From positions 1-32,177 of the forward strand of contig JAQYAI010000123.1 in NCBI GenBank assembly GCA_029227655.1: 32,177 nt of DNA, written 5' to 3'. This document shows positions 1 through 8,266 of the stretch, piece by piece. Position 1 is the first letter of the stretch; every line of letters begins with the position of its first letter. The notes beneath the pieces were generated by a model, which had not been told where the DNA came from, did not search any database, and worked only from the letters and a program-made list of their open reading frames with translations. The DNA is from a bacterium. GTDB lineage: Bacteria > Bacillota > Clostridia > Lachnospirales > Lachnospiraceae. The translations under genes were made by a program, and so were the position numbers.

Positions 1-7
1 TCTTCCG

Positions 8-1369
8 ATGACGTATATTCTGATTCTTGCAGCGGTGCTTCTGATTCTGCTTGGAATCACCTTGCTTACCCAGATTGCAGCAAAAGGAAAGGGGTTAGGC
101 GGTAAGATATTCTGTATTATAATGTGTGTGATTCTTGCAGCCGGCTCTTTCTATTTGGAGAAAGTAAATGAAGCAGCAGAAAAAATTTTTGGAAGTAATA
201 CCTCTACCAGTGCAATTGTGGTTGCTGTAAAAGCTGATGATAAAGCGGAAGTGATCAGTGATGCAGCAAGCTATACCTTTGGTATTCAATATGCAACATA
301 TGAGGAAGAAATGCGGACTGGACTGGCAAATATTAGAAATGAAATTGGAAACGAAATTGAAGTACAGGAATACAGTGATCTCATTGATGAGGCGACCGCT
401 TTGATAAATGGTGAGATAAAGGCGATGATTTATAATTCCAGCCAGACCAGTATTATTCAAGAACAAATACCGGAATTTAGTCAGGAAACAAAAATTATTT
501 ATACACACAATATTGTTCTGCAAATTGCAAATGAAACAGTGGATGTAAGCATGTCAGAGCCATTTACGGTATATTTGAGTGGTATGGATACGTACAATGA
601 AATTTCTTCGGCAGACCGAAGTGATGTAAATATTATTGCAGTGGTAAATCCGAAGAGCCATCAGATTCTTCTTGTAACTACACCAAGGGATTTCTATGTA
701 CCGATTCCGGGTATTTCCGGTGGGCAGCGAGATAAACTAACGCATGCAGGTATTTACGGAATTGATGCTTCCATGAGAACATTGGAAGAATTATATGAAA
801 CAGAAATTCAGTTCTTCGGAAGAGTAAATTTCACTTCACTGATTAATATTGTAGATGCTCTTGGAGGGCTGGAGGTTATCTCAGATGAAGAGTTTGATAC
901 TGGATGGGAATCTGGGACTGAAATTCATGTGAATGAAGGAGCTAACTATTTTGATGGAAAGAGCGCACTTGCATTCTGTCGTGAACGGCATGCACTTGCA
1001 GATGGAGATAACGCACGAGGAAGACATCAGCAAGCAGTAATTACAGCCATGATTAAGAAAATGATGTCTCCGGCTATGCTCAGGGGTGCGACGGAAATTA
1101 TTCAGTCTGTAAGTGATGGAGTTGATACAAACTTTTCTATGGATCAGATACAGACATTGATTAAGACACAGCTCAGAAAAAATTCAGAATGGAACATCTA
1201 TTCTGTATCAGCGGAAGGATTCGGGGATAAACAGTATTGCTATTCTTCGGGTAATACACCACTATATGTAACAATTCCAGATGAAAATTCAGTTGCTAAT
1301 ATCATTGATTTGATTAATCGTGTTGAGGCTGGCGAGGTGTTAGAAGGCTCGACATCCACATCTGAATAA
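8..1369 (+). CDS. LCP (LytR-CpsA-Psr) family cell-wall polymer ligase, possibly 5'-truncated
   Basis: LCP proteins are membrane-anchored enzymes that transfer teichoic acid or capsule precursors from undecaprenyl carriers onto peptidoglycan, acting on the outer face of the membrane. The 453-residue reading begins with two hydrophobic segments (about residues 3-22 and 35-50). The catalytic LCP domain lies at about 200-365: an Asp-Arg-Ser-Asp opening near 202, a TTPRDFYV stretch near 225, a Leu-Gly-Gly-Leu segment near 285, and CRERHALADGDNARGRHQQ near 327-345, which holds the arginines that bind the pyrophosphate lipid. The C-terminus is a short acidic tail. The first ATG lies only seven bases from the window edge and no ribosome binding site is visible, so the true start may be further upstream. 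It ends just before a strong terminator. Family assignment is secure; the polymer it attaches is not known. Confidence 0.88.
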   Translation: MTYILILAAVLLILLGITLLTQIAAKGKGLGGKIFCIIMCVILAAGSFYLEKVNEAAEKIFGSNTSTSAIVVAVKADDKAEVISDAASYTFGIQYATYEEEMRTGLANIRNEIGNEIEVQEYSDLIDEATALINGEIKAMIYNSSQTSIIQEQIPEFSQETKIIYTHNIVLQIANETVDVSMSEPFTVYLSGMDTYNEISSADRSDVNIIAVVNPKSHQILLVTTPRDFYVPIPGISGGQRDKLTHAGIYGIDASMRTLEELYETEIQFFGRVNFTSLINIVDALGGLEVISDEEFDTGWESGTEIHVNEGANYFDGKSALAFCRERHALADGDNARGRHQQAVITAMIKKMMSPAMLRGATEIIQSVSDGVDTNFSMDQIQTLIKTQLRKNSEWNIYSVSAEGFGDKQYCYSSGNTPLYVTIPDENSVANIIDLINRVEAGEVLEGSTSTSE

Positions 1370-1392
1370 AATAAAAAGAAATAAAAGTAAAA

Positions 1393-1434
1393 GAGGCATT
1401 CTGAATTTTTTTTCAGAATGCCTTGACTTTTTTA
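1393..1434 (+). terminator. Intrinsic terminator of the LCP gene
   Basis: A 12-bp perfect stem (1394-1405 with 1412-1423) encloses a six-T loop and is followed by TGACTTTTTT. The last base of the stem and the T-rich tail also form the -35 box of the next promoter. Confidence 0.9.
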
Positions 1435-1451
1435 TTTTCATATAATACAAT
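1423..1451 (+). promoter_or_regulatory. Sigma-A type promoter of the str operon
   Basis: TTGACT (1423-1428), a 17-base spacer and TACAAT (1446-1451). Transcription would begin near 1458, directly ahead of a 5' stem-loop. The -35 box overlaps the terminator of the upstream gene. Confidence 0.75.
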
Positions 1452-1458
1452 ATTCAAG

Positions 1459-1488
1459 GCGCTACAGAAGCGTGATGCTTTTGTGCGC
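1459..1488 (+). promoter_or_regulatory. Stem-loop at the 5' end of the str operon mRNA
   Basis: GCGC (1459-1462) pairs with GCGC (1485-1488), and after one bulged T an 8-bp stem (1464-1471 with 1477-1484, one G-T pair) closes a GTGAT loop. No T-run follows, so it is not a terminator. Placed at the predicted transcript start, it could protect the mRNA from 5' decay or be a ribosomal-protein binding site. That role is inference. Confidence 0.5.
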
Positions 1489-1544
1489 GAAAAAACAGAA
1501 ATGTTTAAACGTAACCAATTATCACATCATAGGAGGTGAAAGAG

Positions 1545-1967
1545 ATGCCAACATTTAACCAGTTAGTAAGAAAAGGCCGTCAGACAGCTGTTAAGAAATC
1601 TACAGCTCCAGCTCTTCAGAAAGGATACAACTCTTTAAGAAAAAAAGCAACAGATGTATCTGCACCACAGAAGAGAGGTGTTTGTACAGCAGTTAAGACA
1701 GCTACACCTAAAAAACCTAACTCAGCTCTTAGAAAGATCGCCAGAGTACGTCTTTCTAACGGAATCGAAGTAACAAGCTACATCCCAGGAGAAGGACACA
1801 ACCTTCAGGAACATAGTGTTGTTCTTATCCGTGGTGGCCGTGTTAAAGACTTACCAGGTACAAGATACCACATCGTTCGTGGAACACTTGATACAGCAGG
1901 TGTTGCTAAGAGACGTCAGGCACGTTCTAAATACGGTGCTAAGAGACCAAAAGACGCAAAGAAATAA
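1545..1967 (+). CDS. rpsL: 30S ribosomal protein S12
   Basis: S12 sits at the decoding centre of the small ribosomal subunit and helps monitor codon-anticodon pairing. The 140-residue product starts [12 protein letters not shown] and carries the conserved [17 protein letters not shown] segment and the [11 protein letters not shown] loop, the region where streptomycin-resistance changes occur. The PKKPNS context has the usual Lys, so no classical resistance change is seen. A GTG at 1536 lies inside the Shine-Dalgarno sequence AGGAGGTG, so the ATG at 1545 is the real start. It is first in the str operon, followed by an unusually long gap before rpsG. Confidence 0.98.
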   Translation: MPTFNQLVRKGRQTAVKKSTAPALQKGYNSLRKKATDVSAPQKRGVCTAVKTATPKKPNSALRKIARVRLSNGIEVTSYIPGEGHNLQEHSVVLIRGGRVKDLPGTRYHIVRGTLDTAGVAKRRQARSKYGAKRPKDAKK

Positions 1968-2190
1968 TCTGAGCGCATAAGTAAAAAAGTAAACGAAAAC
2001 AACAAGTTATCGTATCACAAACAGAACTATGAGAAATAGTTGGTTGCGGGTTTAATCCATAGAAATCCTGCCATGCAGGAAAGATAAGGTGTCCCGTGAG
2101 CAATACACATAGAGAGACACATGTGAGTACCGATGAATTATTCAGGCAGAATCATAGAATTCTGCAAAGATGTATAAGGAGGGAAGGACC
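1968..2190 (+). promoter_or_regulatory. Structured intergenic leader between rpsL and rpsG
   Basis: This 223-base gap is long for the middle of a ribosomal-protein operon and contains no reading frame of note. Visible pairings are: a closing stem TTGCGGG (2044-2050) with CCC (2093-2095) and GCAA (2100-2103), with GTGA unpaired; inside it a hairpin TCCTGC/GCAGGA (2066-2071 with 2075-2080); and a 7-bp hairpin 2146-2152 with 2159-2165, just upstream of the rpsG ribosome binding site. S7 is the autoregulator of the str operon in E. coli and binds the S12-S7 gap there. A similar role here is inference. Confidence 0.45.
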
Positions 2191-2661
2191 GTGCCACGTA
2201 AAGGACATACTCAGAAAAGAGACGTATTAGCGGATCCATTATACAATAACAAAGTTGTTACAAAGCTTATCAATAACATTATGTTAGATGGTAAGAAAGG
2301 TGTAGCACAGAAAATTGTATATGGCGCATTTGAAAGAGTTGCTGAAAAGACAGGAAAACCTGCTCTTGAAGTGTTCGAAGAAGCAATGAACAACATTATG
2401 CCAGTACTTGAAGTAAAAGCAAGACGTATTGGTGGAGCAACTTACCAGGTACCAATCGAAGTCAGAGCAGACAGAAGACAGACATTAGCGCTTCGCTGGC
2501 TTACTGTATTTTCTCGTAAAAGAGGAGAAAAGACAATGGAAGAAAGACTGGCAAATGAAATTCTTGATGCAGCAAACAACACTGGTGCATCAGTAAAGAG
2601 AAAAGAAGAAATGCACAGAATGGCAGAAGCGAACAAAGCGTTCTCACACTATCGTTTCTAA
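2191..2661 (+). CDS. rpsG: 30S ribosomal protein S7
   Basis: S7 nucleates assembly of the 30S head by binding the 3' domain of 16S rRNA. The 156-residue product reads (M)[20 protein letters not shown] and has the conserved [10 protein letters not shown] region and the [15 protein letters not shown] beta hairpin near residues 76-92. The start is a GTG at 2191, placed by AAGGAGGG at 2176-2183 and by the standard PRKG N-terminus; an upstream in-frame ATG at 2170 would put seven extra residues across the Shine-Dalgarno sequence. It lies 38 bases before fusA. S7 is the usual candidate for feedback control of this operon. Confidence 0.98.
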   Translation: MPRKGHTQKRDVLADPLYNNKVVTKLINNIMLDGKKGVAQKIVYGAFERVAEKTGKPALEVFEEAMNNIMPVLEVKARRIGGATYQVPIEVRADRRQTLALRWLTVFSRKRGEKTMEERLANEILDAANNTGASVKRKEEMHRMAEANKAFSHYRF

Positions 2662-2699
2662 GATTCATTTTGTGTTATCAATAATAGGAGGACAAGATC

Positions 2700-4814
2700 T
2701 TGGCTGGAAGAGAATACCCATTAGAGAGAACAAGAAACATTGGTATTATGGCTCATATCGATGCCGGTAAGACTACAACAACAGAACGTATTCTTTACTA
2801 TACTGGTGTAAACCATAAGATCGGTGATACTCATGAAGGTACTGCTACCATGGACTGGATGGAACAGGAACAGGAAAGAGGTATCACAATCACTTCAGCT
2901 GCTACAACATGCCACTGGACACTCCAGGAAAACTGCAAACCAAAGGCAGGAGCATTAGAACACCGTATCAATATTATTGATACTCCGGGACACGTAGACT
3001 TCACAGTGGAAGTTGAACGTTCACTCCGCGTACTTGACGGAGCAGTAGGTGTATTCTGTGCTAAGGGTGGTGTTGAACCTCAGTCAGAAAATGTATGGCG
3101 TCAGGCAGACACATACAATGTACCAAGAATGGCATTCATCAACAAGATGGATATCTTAGGTGCAGACTTCTACGGAGCAGTAGAACAGATCAAAACAAGA
3201 TTAGGTAAAAATGCAATTTGTCTTCAGTTACCAATCGGAAAAGAAGATGAATTCAAAGGAATCATCGACTTGTTCGAAATGAAAGCATATATCTACAACG
3301 ATGATAAGGGAGATGACATCTCTATCACAGATATCCCGGAAGATATGGCAGAAGATGCTGAATTATACAGAACAGAATTAGTAGAAAAAATCTGCGAATT
3401 AGATGATGATTTAATGATGATGTATCTTGATGGTGAAGAACCAGGCACAGAAGAACTCAAAGCAGTTCTCAGAAAAGCAACTTGTGAATGTCAGGCAGTT
3501 CCAGTTTGCTGTGGAACAGCTTACAGAAACAAAGGTGTTCAGAAACTTCTTGATGCAGTTATCGAATATATGCCATCTCCACTCGACATTCCAGCTATCA
3601 AGGGTGTTGACGAAGATGGAAATGAAGTTGAAAGACATTCTTCAGACGAAGAACCATTCTCAGCTTTAGCATTCAAGATTATGACTGATCCATTCGTAGG
3701 TAAGCTTGCTTACTTCCGTGTGTACTCAGGAACATGTAACTCAGGTTCATATGTATTAAATGCAACAAAAGGCAAAAAAGAACGTGTTGGACGTATTCTT
3801 CAGATGCATGCTAACAAGCGAGAAGAACTTGATAAAGTATACTCAGGTGATATCGCAGCTGCAATCGGATTTAAGTTTACAACAACAGGTGATACAATCT
3901 GTGATGAACAGCATCCGGTAATTCTGGAATCAATGGAATTCCCAGAACCAGTTATCGAACTTGCTATTGAACCAAAAACAAAAGCTTCACAGGGTAAACT
4001 TGGAGAATCTCTTGCAAAACTTGCAGAAGAAGACCCAACATTCCGTGCACATACAGATCAGGAAACAGGACAGACAATCATCGCTGGTATGGGTGAGCTT
4101 CATCTTGAAATTATCGTTGACCGTCTTCTCCGTGAATTTAAAGTAGAAGCAAACGTAGGTGCTCCACAGGTAGCTTACAAAGAAGCATTTACAAAGGCTG
4201 TAGATATCGATAGCAAATATGCAAAACAGTCAGGTGGACGTGGACAGTACGGACATTGTAAAGTTAAATTCGAACCAATGGACATCAACGGTGAAGAAAC
4301 ATTCAAATTTGAATCAACTGTTGTTGGTGGTGCTATTCCAAAAGAATACATTCCGGCAGTAGGTGAAGGTATTGAAGAAGCTATGAAAGCTGGTACACTT
4401 GGTGGATTCCCGGTAGTTGGTGTTAAAGCTAACGTATATGACGGATCATACCATGAAGTAGACTCTTCTGAAATGGCATTCCACATTGCTGGTTCATTAG
4501 CATTCAAAGATGCTATGAAGAAAGCAGAACCAGTTCTTTGTGAACCAATCATGAGAGTTGAAGTAACAATGCCTGAAGAATACATGGGAGATGTTATCGG
4601 TGATATCAACTCTCGTCGTGGACGTATTGAAGGTATGGATGACCTCGGCGGTGGTAAGATCGTAAGAGGATTTGTTCCACTTTCAGAAATGTTCGGATAT
4701 TCAACAGATTTACGTTCTAGAACACAGGGACGTGGTAACTACTCAATGTTCTTTGAAAAGTATGAACCAGTTCCGAAGTCTGTTCAGGAAAAAATCTTAT
4801 CAAATAAAAACTAA
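2700..4814 (+). CDS. fusA: Translation elongation factor G
   Basis: EF-G is the GTPase that drives translocation of tRNAs and mRNA on the ribosome and, with RRF, ribosome recycling. The 704-residue product has the P-loop [13 protein letters not shown] near residue 18, the switch II region [15 protein letters not shown] near 100, the NKMD motif near 150, and domains II-V, including the [10 protein letters not shown] segment of domain IV and the C-terminal [12 protein letters not shown] stretch. The start is a TTG at 2700, eight bases after AGGAGG (2686-2691); no in-frame ATG or GTG fits the normal [13 protein letters not shown] N-terminus. It is slightly longer than the common 690-residue form, because of a loop before the DTPGH motif (KPKAGALEH). 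Confidence 0.98.
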   Translation: MAGREYPLERTRNIGIMAHIDAGKTTTTERILYYTGVNHKIGDTHEGTATMDWMEQEQERGITITSAATTCHWTLQENCKPKAGALEHRINIIDTPGHVDFTVEVERSLRVLDGAVGVFCAKGGVEPQSENVWRQADTYNVPRMAFINKMDILGADFYGAVEQIKTRLGKNAICLQLPIGKEDEFKGIIDLFEMKAYIYNDDKGDDISITDIPEDMAEDAELYRTELVEKICELDDDLMMMYLDGEEPGTEELKAVLRKATCECQAVPVCCGTAYRNKGVQKLLDAVIEYMPSPLDIPAIKGVDEDGNEVERHSSDEEPFSALAFKIMTDPFVGKLAYFRVYSGTCNSGSYVLNATKGKKERVGRILQMHANKREELDKVYSGDIAAAIGFKFTTTGDTICDEQHPVILESMEFPEPVIELAIEPKTKASQGKLGESLAKLAEEDPTFRAHTDQETGQTIIAGMGELHLEIIVDRLLREFKVEANVGAPQVAYKEAFTKAVDIDSKYAKQSGGRGQYGHCKVKFEPMDINGEETFKFESTVVGGAIPKEYIPAVGEGIEEAMKAGTLGGFPVVGVKANVYDGSYHEVDSSEMAFHIAGSLAFKDAMKKAEPVLCEPIMRVEVTMPEEYMGDVIGDINSRRGRIEGMDDLGGGKIVRGFVPLSEMFGYSTDLRSRTQGRGNYSMFFEKYEPVPKSVQEKILSNKN

Positions 4815-4830
4815 AAACGTATAAAAAGAC

Positions 4831-4859
4831 TTGAAAAACTGTATGGTTTGAAATATAAT
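4831..4859 (+). promoter_or_regulatory. Internal promoter for tuf
   Basis: TTGAAA (4831-4836), 17 bases, TATAAT (4854-4859). It lies in the 120-base fusA-tuf gap, so EF-Tu can be made independently of the full operon transcript. The leader would run about 70 bases to the tuf start. Confidence 0.7.
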
Positions 4860-4934
4860 CAATAGTAACCGAGTTTAAATCGAAACATTTAAAAAATGCC
4901 CGGCAGGGTGCTTATTTTAAGGAGGATATTCAAA

Positions 4935-6128
4935 ATGGCAAAAGCTAAATTTGAAAGAAGCAAACCACATTGTAACATTGGTACAATTGGACACGTTGAC
5001 CACGGTAAAACAACTTTAACAGCTGCTATCACAAAAACTCTTTCTGAAAGAGTAGCAGGAAACGCTGCTGTTGATTTCGAAAACATCGACAAAGCTCCAG
5101 AAGAAAGAGAACGTGGTATCACAATCTCTACAGCTCACGTTGAATACGAAACAGAAAGACGTCACTATGCTCACGTAGACTGTCCAGGACATGCTGACTA
5201 CGTTAAGAACATGATCACAGGAGCTGCTCAGATGGACGGCGCTATCCTTGTAGTTGCTGCTACAGATGGTGTTATGGCTCAGACAAGAGAACACATCTTA
5301 CTTTCTCGTCAGGTAGGTGTACCATACATCGTAGTATTCATGAACAAATGTGATATGGTAGACGACGAAGAATTATTAGAATTAGTAGAAATGGAAATTC
5401 GTGAACTTCTTGATGAATACGAATTCCCAGGAGATGACACTCCAATCATTCAGGGATCAGCACTTATGGCTCTTCAGGATCCAAACGGACCATGGGGAGA
5501 CAAGATCATGGAACTTATGGATGCAGTAGACAGCTACATTCCAGATCCAGAACGTGCAGTAGATCAGCCATTCCTTATGCCAGTAGAAGACGTATTCTCT
5601 ATCACAGGACGTGGTACAGTTGCTACAGGTAGAGTAGAACGTGGTGTTCTTCATGTATCTGACGAAGTAGAAATCGTTGGTATCAAAGAAGAAAACCGTA
5701 AAGTAGTTGTAACTGGTGTAGAAATGTTCCGTAAACTCCTTGATGAAGCTCAGGCTGGTGACAACATCGGTGCTCTTCTTCGTGGTGTTCAGAGAACAGA
5801 AATCGAACGTGGACAGTGTCTCTGCAAACCAGGTTCAGTAAAATGCCACAGCAAATTTACTTCACAGGTTTACGTATTAACAAAAGATGAAGGTGGACGT
5901 CATACTCCATTCTTCAACAACTACCGTCCACAGTTCTACTTCAGAACAACAGACGTAACAGGTATCTGCGGACTTCCAGAAGGAACAGAAATGTGCATGC
6001 CTGGTGACCACATCGAAATGACATGTGAACTTATTCATCCAGTAGCTATGGAATCAGGACTTCGTTTCGCTATCCGTGAAGGTGGACGTACAGTAGGTTC
6101 TGGTGTAGTTAAAGAAATCATCGAATAG
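4935..6128 (+). CDS. tuf: Translation elongation factor Tu
   Basis: EF-Tu carries aminoacyl-tRNA to the ribosomal A site as a GTP complex. The 397-residue product starts [20 protein letters not shown], with the P-loop GHVDHGKT (residues 19-26), the effector loop around [20 protein letters not shown] near 81-92, and NKCD near 136. Domains II and III follow, with [13 protein letters not shown] and the C-terminal [15 protein letters not shown]. The ATG at 4935 follows AAGGAGG at a proper spacing; a GTG-type start upstream at 4896 would lie in the leader. It is the last gene of the str operon and is followed by a strong terminator. It also has its own promoter. Confidence 0.98.
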   Translation: MAKAKFERSKPHCNIGTIGHVDHGKTTLTAAITKTLSERVAGNAAVDFENIDKAPEERERGITISTAHVEYETERRHYAHVDCPGHADYVKNMITGAAQMDGAILVVAATDGVMAQTREHILLSRQVGVPYIVVFMNKCDMVDDEELLELVEMEIRELLDEYEFPGDDTPIIQGSALMALQDPNGPWGDKIMELMDAVDSYIPDPERAVDQPFLMPVEDVFSITGRGTVATGRVERGVLHVSDEVEIVGIKEENRKVVVTGVEMFRKLLDEAQAGDNIGALLRGVQRTEIERGQCLCKPGSVKCHSKFTSQVYVLTKDEGGRHTPFFNNYRPQFYFRTTDVTGICGLPEGTEMCMPGDHIEMTCELIHPVAMESGLRFAIREGGRTVGSGVVKEIIE

Positions 6129-6164
6129 TCGTGATGGCATTGAGCCGTGCAACTATGTAATAAA

Positions 6165-6203
6165 TCAGGGAAGAGTGCTTGCATTCTTCCCTGTATTTTA
6201 TTT
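6165..6203 (+). terminator. Intrinsic terminator of the str operon
   Basis: CAGGGAAGAGT (6166-6176) pairs with ATTCTTCCCTG (6183-6193), a G-C pair extends it over a CTTG loop, and TATTTTATTT follows. Confidence 0.9.
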
Positions 6204-6213
6204 CATAGTTATA

Positions 6214-6253
6214 GGGCGATAGCCCGCGCATGAGCGACTTTGTCGCGAATGTG
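6214..6253. repeat. Twin-hairpin element with tandem G-A mismatches
   Basis: Two adjacent hairpins. GGGC/GCCC (6214-6217 with 6222-6225) closes a GATA loop. The second has an outer stem CGCAT/ATGTG (6227-6231 with 6249-6253), then GA opposite GA, then GCGAC/GTCGC (6234-6238 with 6242-6246) over a TTT loop. Back-to-back GA pairs are typical of folded RNA. It lies between two terminators, so it may be a dispersed intergenic repeat or part of a small transcript. Confidence 0.4.
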
Positions 6254-6281
6254 GACGGCGAAATATCATGTAAAGAATATT

Positions 6282-6321
6282 CCGCAATTCTCGAGAAATC
6301 GAGGGTTGCGGTTTCTTTTTT
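6282..6321 (+). terminator. Second strong terminator downstream of tuf
   Basis: A 13-bp stem (6282-6294 with 6299-6311, two G-T pairs) with a GAAA tetraloop, followed by TTTCTTTTTTG. It may back up the first tuf terminator or end a short transcript through the twin hairpin at 6214-6253. Confidence 0.8.
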
Positions 6322-6552
6322 GTCTAAAAACGAATAACGAAAAGAGACAATGAGGAGCAGATAATTAATTTTTAATGAAAAAACAATAATTTATGTTAGA
6401 ATATAATTAATAACAGATTTATTAAATTTCTAAAATATCTTGCATATTAGTAAAAATAGAAGTAAAATACAAGAACGCATTATGTAGTATTTGAATAAGC
6501 AGTACCCTTGAGGATTTTTTCTTGTATAAGAAGTAGGAAGATTGTGAAACAA
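6322..6552. other. AT-rich spacer ahead of the HipA-like kinase gene
   Basis: Very AT-rich with no credible gene. A TATAAT at 6402-6407 could be a -10 box for the downstream pair, but I see no acceptable -35 box 16-18 bases upstream, so the promoter is unresolved. Confidence 0.4.
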
Positions 6553-7356
6553 ATGAGAAAAATTGATGGGATAATCGAAGTGGAGCAAGTTCTCGACATA
6601 ATTGATGCAGGGACAACAATGCCAGTACGATGTAGGTTGGAGACTGGTATGAATGTTATCGTTAAATATATGAAAAATCCATTTGGTCAACGCGTTTTAA
6701 TAAACGAATTGATTGGAAGTTGTATAGCCGATGAGATTGGTCTGACAATACCAGAGTATGGTGTTTGCAATCTGTCAGAAGATGTAATAAATACTACAAA
6801 TTATAATGAGGACATTGACGAGAGAAACGCTGGAATAGCGTTTTTTACAAAAGATTATTCAAGTACGGTACCACCGGTTCGACAAATGTTGTTACTTGTT
6901 GAAAATAAGCAGACAGAAAAAATAATATTATTTGATCATATTGTAAATAATTGTGATAGACATTCCGGCAATTTACTTTTAGATATGAGTAAGGATGCGA
7001 GGCTATACGTAATAGACAATAGCCATATTGTTACAGCGGGAATTAGTACAGATATAGAGCAAGAATTAGAAGAATCATTTATTTTTTCAAAAAGAGTATT
7101 AGAAAAGAATCGGGATATATATGATATTTTGTGCACAAGTGTTGGATTTAATGAGCAGAAATTGCTGCTAGAAGCACAAAAAATCAGAGAGTGTATAACG
7201 GAAGAGAAGCTGAATAGTTTTAAAGAATATATTCCTGAAATATGGGTAGAATCTGTAGGGAAAACTAATGTTAATTTAATGTTCGAAGTTCTTAATCGTA
7301 GAAGAGAAGCTATTGTAGAGTTGGCTAAAATGATAGTAGAAGAAAGGAGAAAATAA
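6553..7356 (+). CDS. HipA-like (HipA_2 type) protein kinase
   Basis: The product (267 residues from the ATG at 6553) resembles the stand-alone HipA-like kinase family, small relatives of the HipA persistence kinase that lack its N-terminal domain. Visible kinase features are a lysine in NVIVKYMK (K38, likely ATP contact), the catalytic loop VNNCDRHSGNLLL with D135, R136, H137 and N140, and a metal-binding Asp in YVIDNSH (D155). Its substrate is unknown. The start is uncertain: GTG at 6544 and TTG at 6508 are in frame, and TAGGAAG (6534-6540) is nearer to the GTG but too close, so ATG is preferred. It ends two bases before the DUF3037 gene, its usual partner. No HipB-like DNA-binding antitoxin is present, so a classical hipBA module is not supported. 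The region is more AT-rich than the genes on either side. Confidence 0.75.
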   Translation: MRKIDGIIEVEQVLDIIDAGTTMPVRCRLETGMNVIVKYMKNPFGQRVLINELIGSCIADEIGLTIPEYGVCNLSEDVINTTNYNEDIDERNAGIAFFTKDYSSTVPPVRQMLLLVENKQTEKIILFDHIVNNCDRHSGNLLLDMSKDARLYVIDNSHIVTAGISTDIEQELEESFIFSKRVLEKNRDIYDILCTSVGFNEQKLLLEAQKIRECITEEKLNSFKEYIPEIWVESVGKTNVNLMFEVLNRRREAIVELAKMIVEERRK

Positions 7357-7358
7357 AA

Positions 7359-8117
7359 ATGGAAAAAATATTGAAATATTCTGTACTAAGATATTCTCCT
7401 TCGAGTGTTTCTGGAGAAAAAATCAACTTGGGAATCATCTTTTTTGATGAAACGTTGAATTATCGTGAATTTAGATATTCAAAGAAATTTTCGAGATTAA
7501 GCAGCTTTGACGATGAAATTAATATCAATTTAGTAAAAAAGTTATTGCAAAGTATAAAAGATGAAGTTGAAGGCAACTTATTTACTTATAATAAGTTTGA
7601 CATTGACGAATATATAAAATATTATGTAAATGACTTTTGTTTTGATAAGCCCAAATCTATTAAATATGAAGTTTTAGAAGAAATGACTGAGAGGTTACAC
7701 AAAGCATATTTTAGATTTGATTATGATAAATCACAGCGTCCAAGCAAATCGGATGATAAAAAATTGATTGAACAGTTAATATGCACACAGGGTAAGTCAT
7801 GCAAGAAAGATTTTTATGTATATGGTCGGTGTAATGATAAAATAAAATACGATATTGTTACTGAAGATTATAATATCAAAATATTTGATTTTGAGGATAA
7901 GCAACTTAGTTTGCTAATAAATAATGCAAAAACTTGGGCGTGGAATACTATGTTTGGCGATGATAAGAAATCTATAATCATATATAGATACAATGATATA
8001 AATTCAAAATATAGTACTGAATTTAAAATTATAATGAATATTTTTAAAAATGCTCAGGCAAATGTATACGATATCGAAGAAGGAATGCAATTTTTACAGA
8101 ATACATTAGCTAAATAG
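7359..8117 (+). CDS. DUF3037 family protein paired with the HipA-like kinase
   Basis: A 252-residue soluble protein whose N-terminus (KYSVLRYSPSSVSGEKINLGIIF) matches the DUF3037 pattern of a Tyr-x2-Leu-Arg-Tyr-Ser-Pro strand followed by a Glu-x-Ile-Asn-hydrophobic-Gly motif. The family has no established function, but members typically lie next to HipA-like kinase genes, as here (two-base gap, AGGAGA ribosome binding site at the end of the kinase gene). The rest of the protein is rich in Lys, Asp and aromatic residues, with no membrane segment or signal peptide. It may be the substrate, regulator or neutralising partner of the kinase; nothing in the sequence decides between these. The gene is clearly AT-rich, which suggests it was acquired together with the kinase. 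Confidence 0.7.
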   Translation: MEKILKYSVLRYSPSSVSGEKINLGIIFFDETLNYREFRYSKKFSRLSSFDDEININLVKKLLQSIKDEVEGNLFTYNKFDIDEYIKYYVNDFCFDKPKSIKYEVLEEMTERLHKAYFRFDYDKSQRPSKSDDKKLIEQLICTQGKSCKKDFYVYGRCNDKIKYDIVTEDYNIKIFDFEDKQLSLLINNAKTWAWNTMFGDDKKSIIIYRYNDINSKYSTEFKIIMNIFKNAQANVYDIEEGMQFLQNTLAK

Positions 8118-8132
8118 AATTTGTGAAATGTA

Positions 8133-8175
8133 ATAACCACCAAATAGTTGCAAGATGCAATTATTTGGTGGTTAT
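8133..8175. terminator. 20-bp hairpin after the kinase-DUF3037 pair
   Basis: Bases 8133-8152 pair with 8156-8175 over an AGA loop, with a single G-T pair and no mismatch. There is no true T-run on either side, so it could be a weak terminator, an mRNA 3'-end stabiliser, or a small palindromic insertion. Confidence 0.5.
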
Positions 8176-8266
8176 ACTTGCTATCGGACTTTCTTTTGCA
8201 TAGAAAAGATATTCTCATCGTGGTATTATGTATGTATACCATTGTAAATATTATTGGAGGTATCCT

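Noticed and set aside
4175..4609. 144-codon minus-strand frame within fusA
   Set aside because: It lies wholly antisense to the well-conserved EF-G coding sequence and has no ribosome binding site; it follows from codon bias on the other strand.
6402..6407. Promoter of the HipA-like kinase pair
   Set aside because: A TATAAT is present but no acceptable -35 box lies 16-18 bases upstream.
6553..8117. Classical hipBA toxin-antitoxin system
   Set aside because: No helix-turn-helix HipB is present and the kinase lacks the HipA N-terminal domain; only a HipA-like kinase and a DUF3037 partner can be supported.
8228..8266. Upstream extension of the MtrA-like gene to 8228
   Set aside because: The ATG at 8267 has an ideal GGAGGT site; the extension MYVYHCKYYWRYP would cover that site.
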